Position numbers and translations under genes: made by a program
NCBI GenBank assembly: GCA_035489755.1
Contig: DATGZK010000099.1
Span: 87,032-151,031, forward strand
Direction: 5' to 3'
Source: UBA9160 sp035489755
GTDB taxonomy: Bacteria; Myxococcota_A; UBA9160
DNA length: 64,000 bases
Notes under the pieces: generated by a model
Database searches by the model: none
Told to the model about the DNA's origin: nothing
The model's input: only the letters and a program-made list of their open reading frames with translations
In this document: in pieces, positions 34,130 to 41,288 of the stretch
How positions within the stretch are numbered: position 1 is the first letter of the stretch
How the letters are laid out: every line of letters starts with the position of its first letter

Positions 34130-34666
34130 TCACTTGACCAAAAGGTCGCGCGCGGAGAGGACGACCGTCGGCCGGCTCTCCTTTGCGCACTTGGCGGCGA
34201 TCGAGGCCTTGCGTGCCCCTGGCGGGTCGCCGGGGGCACGGTAGTAGTCGGCCACCAGGCCCACGTGGGTCGTCGCCAAAGAGAACTGCTCATCGAAGGT
34301 GACCTGCTGGCCGGGCGCGACGGTAATCTCGCGCGGCTTGCCAAGCGCCCCGGCCAGCGTCCCGCCTCCCAGCAAGTCCTCGACGTTCGCCGCGTCGAAT
34401 GCCAGTGCCGACTCGAGCGGGTACACGTAGAGCACGACCACGTGGGACTGGCCGTCGTAATAGTTGAGGCTCGGGCTCGCGTTCAGCGTAAAGCAGACCT
34501 GCGTAGCGGTCGGGGGCGGCGGCTTCGAACAGGCCAGGCTGCTGCACACCACAGCCGCACCGAGAAGCGCCCGGCGTGCAAGCACACCCAACCTGGGGTG
34601 GCCTCCCCCAAGACCACGCGCGATGCCAGCTCGCTCTCGGCCACCGACCCGCAAGATCCCGGACAT
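34130..34666 (-). CDS. tssJ: T6SS outer-membrane lipoprotein TssJ
   Basis: Lipoprotein that holds TssM at the outer membrane. The lipobox is SSLAC after a hydrophobic LLGAAVV stretch. The mature domain shows the TssJ beta-sandwich pattern: CFTLNASPSLNYYDGQSHVVVLYVYPL, a loop (EDLLGGGTLAGAL), REITVAPGQQVTF and THVGLVADYYRAPG, ending in VVLSARDLLVK. ATG 34666 gives 178 residues with a long basic N-region; TTG 34591 or GTG 34585, preceded by GGGGGAGG, would give a more normal signal peptide and may be the true start. First gene of the tssJKLM block. Confidence 0.88.
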   Translation of the reverse strand: MSGILRVGGRERAGIARGLGGGHPRLGVLARRALLGAAVVCSSLACSKPPPPTATQVCFTLNASPSLNYYDGQSHVVVLYVYPLESALAFDAANVEDLLGGGTLAGALGKPREITVAPGQQVTFDEQFSLATTHVGLVADYYRAPGDPPGARKASIAAKCAKESRPTVVLSARDLLVK

Positions 34667-34814
34667 CTCGTCGGCCTCTTTCGGGTTTCGAGGGCGACGC
34701 TTCAGCCGCTCGAAGAGGACATACCTTCGCCCGAGTCGCGCGCGGAAGTCAACCCGCAGGGACAACCCGCCGTGCCATAATCCCAGCCTCCTCTCCAAAG
34801 CGAAAGGAGCGCCC

Positions 34815-36566
34815 ATGTCGAGCGCGACCGCGACGCTGCGCATCGTCGCCTTGGGTGACTTTAGCGGTCGCTCCGAGACCAAAGCCTCGCGCATCGCCGT
34901 GGACAAGGAGCGCTTCGAGGAGGTGTTCGCGCGCATCGCTCCCCGGCTCGAGTTCACCGTCGCCAATCGGATCGGGGGGGCCGCCCCTCAGGCTGAGATC
35001 TCTCTCTCGCCGGCGAGCTTGCGCGAGCTCGGGCCCGCCGCGGTGGCGGAGGCGGTCCCCGCCCTTGCGAGGCTCGGGGAGCTGCGGCGAGCGGCCGAGG
35101 CCGTGGGCAGGGGCGAGCTCGGAGCGGACGCATTCCGCCAGCGGGCTCGCGAGCTGGCGTCGCCGCCTCTCGCGCAGGCTTTGGTGCGCCTTGTGGAGGG
35201 GACGACCACGACTCCACCCATTGCTCCTACTCCTCCTGCCTCCTCGGCGCCGCAGGCCGAAGCCGGTGTCGATTCCATCCTCGGGCTCGTGGAGAGCCCC
35301 GGCGCAAGCCCGCCTGGGGCACGCGAGACGGCGCGTCGTCTCGTTGACGCTTTGACCACACGGCCGTCGGCAGGGCCGGGTCCTTTCGCGAGGAGCGCGG
35401 CCGCGGCCGCCGCGGCGGCCCTGGACGAAGTGATCTCGGCGCAGCTCGATGAGATCCTCCACGCGCCGGCTTTTTCGAACCTCGAATCGCTCTGGCGCGG
35501 CGCAAAGCTCCTGGTCGATCGGACCGACTTCCGAGCGCCAATTGTTCTCGAACTCGTCTGTGCCGGTGTGGACGCGGCCGGGGAGGCGATCGACGACCTC
35601 GCCGAAGGGGAAGATGCCGACCTCGTGCTCGCGCCGTTCGAGCTTGGCGGAGGAGCGCAGGACCTCGAACGGGCGCAGGCGCTCGCGAGCGCGGGCGAGC
35701 GCGCCCAAACCCCCGTCGTGGTGGGCATTGCGCCCGCTTTTCTCGGGCTTGCCTCGTGGCGAGCTCTCGCCAAGGCGCGCCTCCCCCAGCAAACCTTTGA
35801 CGAGCCCGCATACACGGGATGGCGTTCCCTGCGCCAGCGTGACGAAGCGCGCTGGCTCGTCCTTTTGGCGAACCGGGTCGCCTTGCGCATGCCCTATGGC
35901 GCAGCCGGTCAGCCGACGCGCGGCATCGCCTACGAGGAGAAGGGCGCCCTGCCGGGCCTTCTCGGGAGCCCCGTCTGGGCGCTCGGGAGCGTGGCCGTAC
36001 GCTCCTTCGCACGCACCGGGGCGTGCTTGCAGATCTCGGGCTCCCACCACGCGCTCGTGCCCGATCTCCCGCTTCTCGCGAGTTCCGAGGACGCAAGGCC
36101 TTCTCCTGTCGAGGGCATCTTCGGCAACGAACGACGCGAGGATCTCGAGAAGATCGGGCTCTCGGTCGTGCAGCTCTACCAGCGCGACGTCGCGTTCTTT
36201 GGGAGCGTGCGCAGCTTTCGCAAGCCCGAACGCTACCCGGATGCCGAGGCCACGGCCGATGCCGCGCAGCAGTGCACACTCGCCTACCAGATCTTCGCGT
36301 CGCGTCTTACCAAGTTCCTCGGGCGGACAGTCCCGGATCTCGTCGGTGCCGGCGCAATCGCCGCGGCGACCGAGACCCTGCGCACCGCGATCATCGGGTT
36401 CCTCTCGACGCCGGAAGTAGCGCTCGGTCCGGAACGCGTCGGGGTGGTGATGAAACCAAACCCCAAGGACCCCAGCGCAACCGACGTGGCGCTACGGGTG
36501 GGGCCCGACATCACGATCGCGGGCCGGCCGGTGAACGTGCTGCTTCACTTCTCGCTGCGGCTCTAA
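34815..36566 (+). CDS. fused TssB-TssC-like sheath protein
   Basis: 583 residues on the strand opposite to the rest of the T6SS. Residues 1-130 align by eye with TssB (VipA): IVALGDFSGRS against VVLSDFTGR of the TssB at 51.2 kb, RIAVDKERFEEVFARI, and LRELGPAAVAEAVPALARL. An Ala/Pro/Thr linker follows (about 130-165). The rest aligns with TssC (VipB): SAQLDEILHAPAFSNLESLW, GAKLLVDRTDFRAPI, GWRSLRQRDEARW, RMPYGA, YEEK and a family-like beta end RPVNVLLHFSLRL. It is much diverged from the canonical pair. An AAAGGAG site precedes ATG 34815. It might be a second sheath, a cap or baseplate-adapter element. The fusion is read directly; function is inference. Confidence 0.82.
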   Translation: MSSATATLRIVALGDFSGRSETKASRIAVDKERFEEVFARIAPRLEFTVANRIGGAAPQAEISLSPASLRELGPAAVAEAVPALARLGELRRAAEAVGRGELGADAFRQRARELASPPLAQALVRLVEGTTTTPPIAPTPPASSAPQAEAGVDSILGLVESPGASPPGARETARRLVDALTTRPSAGPGPFARSAAAAAAAALDEVISAQLDEILHAPAFSNLESLWRGAKLLVDRTDFRAPIVLELVCAGVDAAGEAIDDLAEGEDADLVLAPFELGGGAQDLERAQALASAGERAQTPVVVGIAPAFLGLASWRALAKARLPQQTFDEPAYTGWRSLRQRDEARWLVLLANRVALRMPYGAAGQPTRGIAYEEKGALPGLLGSPVWALGSVAVRSFARTGACLQISGSHHALVPDLPLLASSEDARPSPVEGIFGNERREDLEKIGLSVVQLYQRDVAFFGSVRSFRKPERYPDAEATADAAQQCTLAYQIFASRLTKFLGRTVPDLVGAGAIAAATETLRTAIIGFLSTPEVALGPERVGVVMKPNPKDPSATDVALRVGPDITIAGRPVNVLLHFSLRL

Positions 36567-36571
36567 CTCGT

Positions 36572-37339
36572 CTACGCCGGCGCGTGTTCGGAGAGCAGCT
36601 GCTCGACCCGCGTGCGAAGCGGATCCTCGAGGGTGCGTGCCGCGCCGGCGTCGATCACCTCCTCGAAGGTCCCGAGACCGGCGAGTTCGGCGGCGTCGAT
36701 CATCACCTGTGCGGAAGGCCGAACCGAGGGGATCGCAGAGCGGACGACCACGAGCGGCAGCACGCCGAACGGGGCGACGCGCCGAACCTCCACTGCGTAA
36801 CGCAGGCCGGAAAGGAGCTTCGCGATGCCGGGCGTCCGCTCGAGCAGGAGGTGAAGAATGCAGGCATTCAGGACGAACTGATGCATTTCGGCTTCGTTGC
36901 GCTGCTCCTCGCCCGCCAGCATCTTGTTCAGGCTGTCCAAGCGACAGGCACCGGGATAGCTGAGTACCCAGCTGAGCGGTGAGCTCACCCAAAGCTTTTT
37001 TCCGCCCGAGGGCGCGGTCCAAAGCTCCTCCCAGCGCAGGAGTTCGAGCTTCACACGGATCGCAGGGATCGGGCTCGTGAGGTGCGCACGGAGTCGGAAG
37101 GGCCTCTCGCTCACCTTGGCCCAGAGCTGCTGGAGCTCCGCAAACGCACGATCAGAATCGTAGTAGGACTCCGTACTCTCGCCTTGGATGAGGTTCCCGA
37201 GCAAGCGCTTTGGGCGCAGAAGAGGTGCCACGGTATCGAGGTACGCCCGAAGCTCGCTCTCCAAGAAGTCGGCCAGGGCGCGGGTCGCGCGCCGAAGCTT
37301 GAGCAGGCGGTCGAGCGTGATACTCGGATCCTCGGGCAT
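36572..37339 (-). CDS. hypothetical protein in the T6SS island
   Basis: 255 residues, no signal peptide or membrane helix, predicted soluble. Helical N-terminus (LDRLLKLRRATRALADFLESEL), a middle with FRLRAHLTSPIPAIRVKLELLRWEELW, a helical part MHQFVLNACILHLLLERTPGIAKLL, and a beta-rich C-terminal third (GVLPLVVVRSAIPSVRPSAQVM). It is convergent with the fused sheath gene, the two stops being only 5 nt apart. No known Tss or Tag family was recognised. Possible roles are baseplate or sheath accessory; this is only position-based. Confidence 0.65.
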   Translation of the reverse strand: MPEDPSITLDRLLKLRRATRALADFLESELRAYLDTVAPLLRPKRLLGNLIQGESTESYYDSDRAFAELQQLWAKVSERPFRLRAHLTSPIPAIRVKLELLRWEELWTAPSGGKKLWVSSPLSWVLSYPGACRLDSLNKMLAGEEQRNEAEMHQFVLNACILHLLLERTPGIAKLLSGLRYAVEVRRVAPFGVLPLVVVRSAIPSVRPSAQVMIDAAELAGLGTFEEVIDAGAARTLEDPLRTRVEQLLSEHAPA

Positions 37340-37539
37340 TTCGGACCACTCCGCTGTGTCTGCCCGAACCTTATCGCACCGGGGCGGTCGTTCCGCTACT
37401 CCTCGTCACGAGGTTCCGGGGGTGGCTTCTCCACCCCCGTTCCGGGGCAGCAAGCGCAGGGCTCGGTGAGCGGCGGTTCATCGACACCGGTCGATGCGCG
37501 GACGTGTGGGAAAACGTCGGGACGGGCGCCAAACGGCAC

Positions 37540-37570
37540 GGGCGCGGACTCCCACGAGGGAGCCGCGCCC
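37540..37570 (-). terminator. strong hairpin downstream of hcp
   Basis: GGGCGCGG (37540-37547) pairs with CCGCGCCC (37563-37570) and an inner CTCCC/GGGAG continues the stem, with one bulged A. It begins 22 nt after the hcp stop. No T-run follows, so it may stabilise the hcp mRNA 3' end instead of acting as an intrinsic terminator. A second perfect 8-bp hairpin GGGGGTGG/CCACCCCC lies at 37418-37438. Confidence 0.45.
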
Positions 37571-37592
37571 ATGGAGCAAGGCTTCTCAGTTT

Positions 37593-38093
37593 CTAGCCCG
37601 CTTGCCAGTCGTCTGTGCTGGTGACCCCGCCTTTCACCCACGTATATGTGATCTTTTGGAAGGTCAGCTGGACTTCTTCGAGGTGCGGGTAGTGCGCCGT
37701 CTCCTTGTCATGGGTGATCGGAAACCACTGCTCGATGTTCACGATTTTGGCGTTGTCGAGCTCAATTGTGTAGTATTTTTCCTGTCCACCCATCGGATCG
37801 ACGCGGTAGAACTCGAACTTCACCTTTGTGAGCGTCTCTCCTGAGGTGCACGCTTGGTGGAGCTGCGGGGAAGCCTTGTCGATGCGCTTTGTGAAGACGA
37901 TTGGCTTGTGTCGGCGTCGTCCGCTCGCTTGGCCCGTGTCCACATCGAAGGGTATCTCGACTTGGTAGTCGAACTCATAGACGATGCTCGACTTTTCGCG
38001 ACCTTTCTGGTCGTCCTCGCCCGGCCACGAGCCGTGGCCTCCGATGTCGCCTTGATTGGCTCCTTTGAACCAGACATAAATCGGGTTCGGCAT
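37593..38093 (-). CDS. hcp: T6SS tube protein Hcp (TssD)
   Basis: Hexameric ring protein that stacks into the inner tube and is secreted. 166 residues, normal. The start PIYVWFKGANQGDIGG, the middle FDYQVEIPFDVDTGQASGRRRHKPIVFTKRIDKASPQL (read in parts) and the late LTFQKITYTW are Hcp signatures. AAGGTAG precedes the ATG. It has its own 500-bp upstream region and flanking hairpins, consistent with strong separate expression. It lies downstream of the VgrG-cargo genes. Confidence 0.96.
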   Translation of the reverse strand: MPNPIYVWFKGANQGDIGGHGSWPGEDDQKGREKSSIVYEFDYQVEIPFDVDTGQASGRRRHKPIVFTKRIDKASPQLHQACTSGETLTKVKFEFYRVDPMGGQEKYYTIELDNAKIVNIEQWFPITHDKETAHYPHLEEVQLTFQKITYTWVKGGVTSTDDWQAG

Positions 38094-38600
38094 GAGACAC
38101 TACCTTGTATTGAGAGGAGCGACTTCCCGCGCTTCTCACGGCATCGGAGTTGCGGTACCCGCGCGGTCCCCGCGCGTTGTCCCTGAACCTCTCAGGGTCA
38201 ACGCTTTCAGGATGGCTCCCAAGGTCGTTGGACCTCCTCCTGAATGCTGCATGGGATACGCCGGCTCTTTGGGACGTGTCAAACAAAATCGGACAGGCTC
38301 TTCGGAATTCCGCTGCACGAAGATGGACGGGAGCGGGGGTGAAAACCCAATGCCCGTGAAGGGGCACTCAGCCCATCCGCCGGATGTGCCTCAATTCGCG
38401 CGACACCATTGCAAAGGATCCAGCCGCTGCGAATCCGCGCCCACTCCCAGCGTGCGATGTGCGCCGCGAGATTCGCCCCGAGAGGGGTCAAGGGCGCCGC
38501 GGGTGACGCGCGCTCGGCACAGTCCGCGACGGATAGCCGCGATTTTCGAAACCCAGGAGAGCGCGCGCGAGACTGCGGGCCGTCTGTCCTTGCCTGCGGC
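38094..38600. other. 507-bp gene-free region upstream of hcp
   Basis: No supported gene. It should hold the hcp promoter on the minus strand. A long inverted repeat, GCGTTG-T-CCCTGA with TCAGGG-T-CAACGC (38174-38204), lies about 80-110 nt upstream of the hcp start and could be the end of the preceding transcript or a leader structure. A sigma-54 -24/-12 element was looked for and not found. Frames of 60-110 codons here have no protein-like sequence. Confidence 0.45.
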
Positions 38601-40640
38601 CTACGGCCGGGGGTCTTTATCATACGTATCGGTCTGCACGAGCGCCTTCGACCACTTCTCGTTGCCTTGCACCTCGTCGTACTCGGACTTGCCGATTTTC
38701 GCGCCCTCGCCCTCGCTGGAGCGTCCCTTTGTCGGGAAGGTCTCGATCAGCGGCGGCGGCCCCGCGACCTTTTTGCGATCGGCCCGCGCGTCGGCGGCAT
38801 CCGAGAATTTGCGCCGCGTGTCCGCGATGGTGCTCGGGTCGGTGCTGACGTTCACGTCCTTCATCGCGTCGGAAAGCTTGTCGGCCTTGGTGAGTGCATC
38901 GCGCGCTGTGTCGACGCCGTCCTGCGCACTCTGACGGAACGCGTCCATCGAGTGGAAGACGCCTCCGAGCTTGTCATTCACGAACCCCATGCCCTTGTCG
39001 ACGAGGAGATCCCAGACCGGGAAGAACGTGTCACGAAAGAGCAGGGCGAGCATCCACGGCAACATGCCCAAGTAGATCTCCATGGTCATGCTGTTCTGTT
39101 GGTAGGCTTGGCTGCGCGCGCCTTCCAGCTTTTTCCACAAATCCGACATGGCGAAGTCGAGTGCGGGATCGAGGTACTTGCCAAACTGCTCGTTCAATAG
39201 ATTCTCGCCCCGGTCTTCGAAGTTCCCCGGGCTCATGTCGACCACTTTCTGCTGGTTGATCTCTGGTGCGAACGCGAACTCCCGCACCTGCTGCAGAAAG
39301 CTGACCTGCGAGACCAGGAGGTTCACAAGCTTGTCGAGCAGTCGCTTTCGAGCGGCCACCTTGAGCTCTTCGACGTCGATCGCCTGCGACGGGTCGCGCT
39401 TGAGGAGCGCCTTGTACATGGCCAGCACGAACTCGGCGTCGATCGCACAGATCTCCGAGATCAGGGTCTCGAGCAGCCCGGGCAGGGGGCTGACGCCCAG
39501 CGCCTTGCTGAACGACGTGGCGATGAGGTCCGCGAGAAACTTGGCGGGCTTTTTGGGCTCCGTCTTTTTTGGCTGGGCCGCGGCCTGCATCACGAACGCC
39601 TGGTCGAGATAGCCCTCGCTCGGGCGCGCAGGGCCCCGCGTATCGGCCAGGAAATCTCGCACATCCTTGTACGTTCCGTCGGCCGTGCGCGTTGCCGAGT
39701 CGAGTGGGCTCACGCCCGTCTTTGTCCCGAGGGACGGCGCGCCGGAATCCTGCGCACCGGGAGGGGCTTGGTACCAGGGCGCAAAGATGGGAGTCCAGCA
39801 GCGCTGGACGGCATCGATCGAGAGTTGATGGCAGGCCGCCATCACCTTGGGCTCGAGCGCCTCCGCGATCCCCGTGAAGATCCCGAGGTACACATCGAAG
39901 GGTTTGAAGGCGATGCCCTGCACGATCGTGACCGCCGTACCCAACCCGCCGGGGAGCGAGCCGGCGATCGCCGATACCCCCGAGAGCAGGCCCGCCGGCC
40001 CTTGGTCTTTCGGCGGGCCCTCGCCCAGCTTTTTCAGGTACTTGGCGTAGTCGAGCCGCGCTTGGCGCAGGTCGATGCCCGCCTGGTGCATGTCCTTGTA
40101 GGAGACCTTGGAACCCTTCACCTTGTCGGCCGCATTCTGGATCGCCTGGCCGAAGGGGTTGCAGTCCTCGGGCGTGGGCTCGCTCTTCTTGCCGCCCTGG
40201 CCGCCGAGGATGTCGGCCGCCGCGCCCGCCATCGCGCCCACGCCGCTCTTGCCCTTTCCCTTCTGGCGCTCCTCGAGCGTCTTCTGGAGTGCGGTCACAA
40301 AGCCGACGAGGAGCAAGGCTTCACGCTGGAGCGCGGCCCGCTGCATCGCGCCGTGAATCGCCGTCTCGTGGGAGGCGTCAAAGGCCACGTCGTCCTTCGC
40401 GGGACCCTCGTAGCGGTTCGAGTAGTCGGGATGGACGTAGCCGAGATGAATGAACTCCGTCGGGTACGCCGTGTCCCGCGCATTGCCGCCGTTGGGCTGC
40501 GAGGGCTGGCCGCTCCCGTCTTCCGGCAGCCCGATCGGTGCACCTTTGAAGAAGCAAAGGGGGGCCGGCGGCGAAGCGTCGGCCTTCTCGGCGCCCGCAA
40601 GGGCCCCGCTCACACTGTCTAGCGTATCCGTGATTCCCAT
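38601..40640 (-). CDS. large unknown protein, candidate T6SS cargo
   Basis: 679 residues, no signal peptide. No known toxin or adaptor domain was recognised. The N-terminal part (about 1-110) holds PPAPLCFFKGAPIGLPEDG and HLGYVHPDYSNRYEG; the central part has Gly/Ala-rich amphipathic segments (LLSGVSAIAGSLPGGLGTAV, GIAEALEPKVMAAC); the later part is helical with a hydrophobic stretch MTMEIYLGMLPWMLALLF near residue 525, and the tail is charged (KADKLSDAMKDV, DARADRKKVAGPPPL). It is third after vgrG and the LysM/peptidoglycan-binding gene, 11 nt apart, the usual place for cargo. Effector or scaffold function is an inference; no immunity-like gene is evident beside it. Confidence 0.7.
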   Translation of the reverse strand: MGITDTLDSVSGALAGAEKADASPPAPLCFFKGAPIGLPEDGSGQPSQPNGGNARDTAYPTEFIHLGYVHPDYSNRYEGPAKDDVAFDASHETAIHGAMQRAALQREALLLVGFVTALQKTLEERQKGKGKSGVGAMAGAAADILGGQGGKKSEPTPEDCNPFGQAIQNAADKVKGSKVSYKDMHQAGIDLRQARLDYAKYLKKLGEGPPKDQGPAGLLSGVSAIAGSLPGGLGTAVTIVQGIAFKPFDVYLGIFTGIAEALEPKVMAACHQLSIDAVQRCWTPIFAPWYQAPPGAQDSGAPSLGTKTGVSPLDSATRTADGTYKDVRDFLADTRGPARPSEGYLDQAFVMQAAAQPKKTEPKKPAKFLADLIATSFSKALGVSPLPGLLETLISEICAIDAEFVLAMYKALLKRDPSQAIDVEELKVAARKRLLDKLVNLLVSQVSFLQQVREFAFAPEINQQKVVDMSPGNFEDRGENLLNEQFGKYLDPALDFAMSDLWKKLEGARSQAYQQNSMTMEIYLGMLPWMLALLFRDTFFPVWDLLVDKGMGFVNDKLGGVFHSMDAFRQSAQDGVDTARDALTKADKLSDAMKDVNVSTDPSTIADTRRKFSDAADARADRKKVAGPPPLIETFPTKGRSSEGEGAKIGKSEYDEVQGNEKWSKALVQTDTYDKDPRP

Positions 40641-40651
40641 GATTGCGCCCC

Positions 40652-41272
40652 CTAGTCGTGGATTTGCTTGAGCTTCGCCCGGGTGGCGTCGTCCGCTTCC
40701 CCGGTGATGGGAAGACCCTGCATGGCTTGGAAGCGTTTCAGCGCCGCCTTGGTGGGATCGTCGAACTGACGGCTATTGCCGGCAGGAAAGCCGAGGTTGG
40801 TGAGGCGCTGCTGCACTCCGGAGACCTCCTCGATGGGATCGAGGTCGCCGATCTGGATCGGGATCGTTTCCTTCCCGCCCTGGAGCAGGAGCGTACCGCT
40901 TCGGGCGCCGGGAGGAATCGACTGCTTGATCCAGCCCTGGGCGTCGGTCTTGCCTGAGGTGAGCTGGCCGTCGATGTTGAGGACGTAGTCCTCATTGGCC
41001 CGGGGCTCGCCGAGGGCCAGAAGCTGCAGCCGAAACTTCGCAGGCACCCCCTTCACCTTGAAGCGGTGGCGCGAGCCGGTGGAACTGTCTTCTTGCTTCA
41101 GCTCCTTGTTGGGGATGAAGATCTCGTCGCCGTCGAAAAGCTGGTCCGGGGTCTTGCGCTTCTCTCGCAGCGCGGTGTTTCGCGCGTGATTCCACACCGT
41201 GTCCACGAAGAAGCCATTCTGCGCGGCGATGCTGGTGGCGGACTCGCCTTTGCCGACCTGGTAGATGGGCAT
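40652..41272 (-). CDS. LysM- and peptidoglycan-binding-domain protein linked to VgrG
   Basis: 206 residues. The N-terminus YQVGKGESATSIAAQNGFF with DGDEIFIPNKEL is a LysM-type domain. A beta-rich middle follows (FKVKGVPAKFRLQLLALG, DGQLTSGKTDAQGWIKQSIPP). The C-terminus is a peptidoglycan-binding type 1 domain: GVQQRLTNLGFPAGN, FDDPTKAALKRFQAMQGLPITGEADDATRAKL. No signal peptide is present, which fits delivery or assembly with the VgrG spike more than Sec export. It starts 17 nt after the vgrG stop. It may be the VgrG-cargo adaptor or itself the wall-directed part. ATG 41272 was preferred since earlier codons are antisense to vgrG-like noise. Confidence 0.82.
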   Translation of the reverse strand: MPIYQVGKGESATSIAAQNGFFVDTVWNHARNTALREKRKTPDQLFDGDEIFIPNKELKQEDSSTGSRHRFKVKGVPAKFRLQLLALGEPRANEDYVLNIDGQLTSGKTDAQGWIKQSIPPGARSGTLLLQGGKETIPIQIGDLDPIEEVSGVQQRLTNLGFPAGNSRQFDDPTKAALKRFQAMQGLPITGEADDATRAKLKQIHD

Positions 41273-41288
41273 ACCTTTCCCGATTCGT

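Noticed and set aside
32338..34137. 599-codon plus-strand frame opposite tssL and tssK
   Set aside because: Antisense shadow; both T6SS genes on the other strand are canonical.
38279..38623. 114-codon minus-strand frame between hcp and the candidate cargo gene
   Set aside because: No ribosome-binding site and no recognisable pattern; kept as intergenic.
38092..38934. 280-codon plus-strand frame upstream of hcp
   Set aside because: Starts inside the hcp promoter region and continues as antisense of the 679-residue gene; no family pattern.
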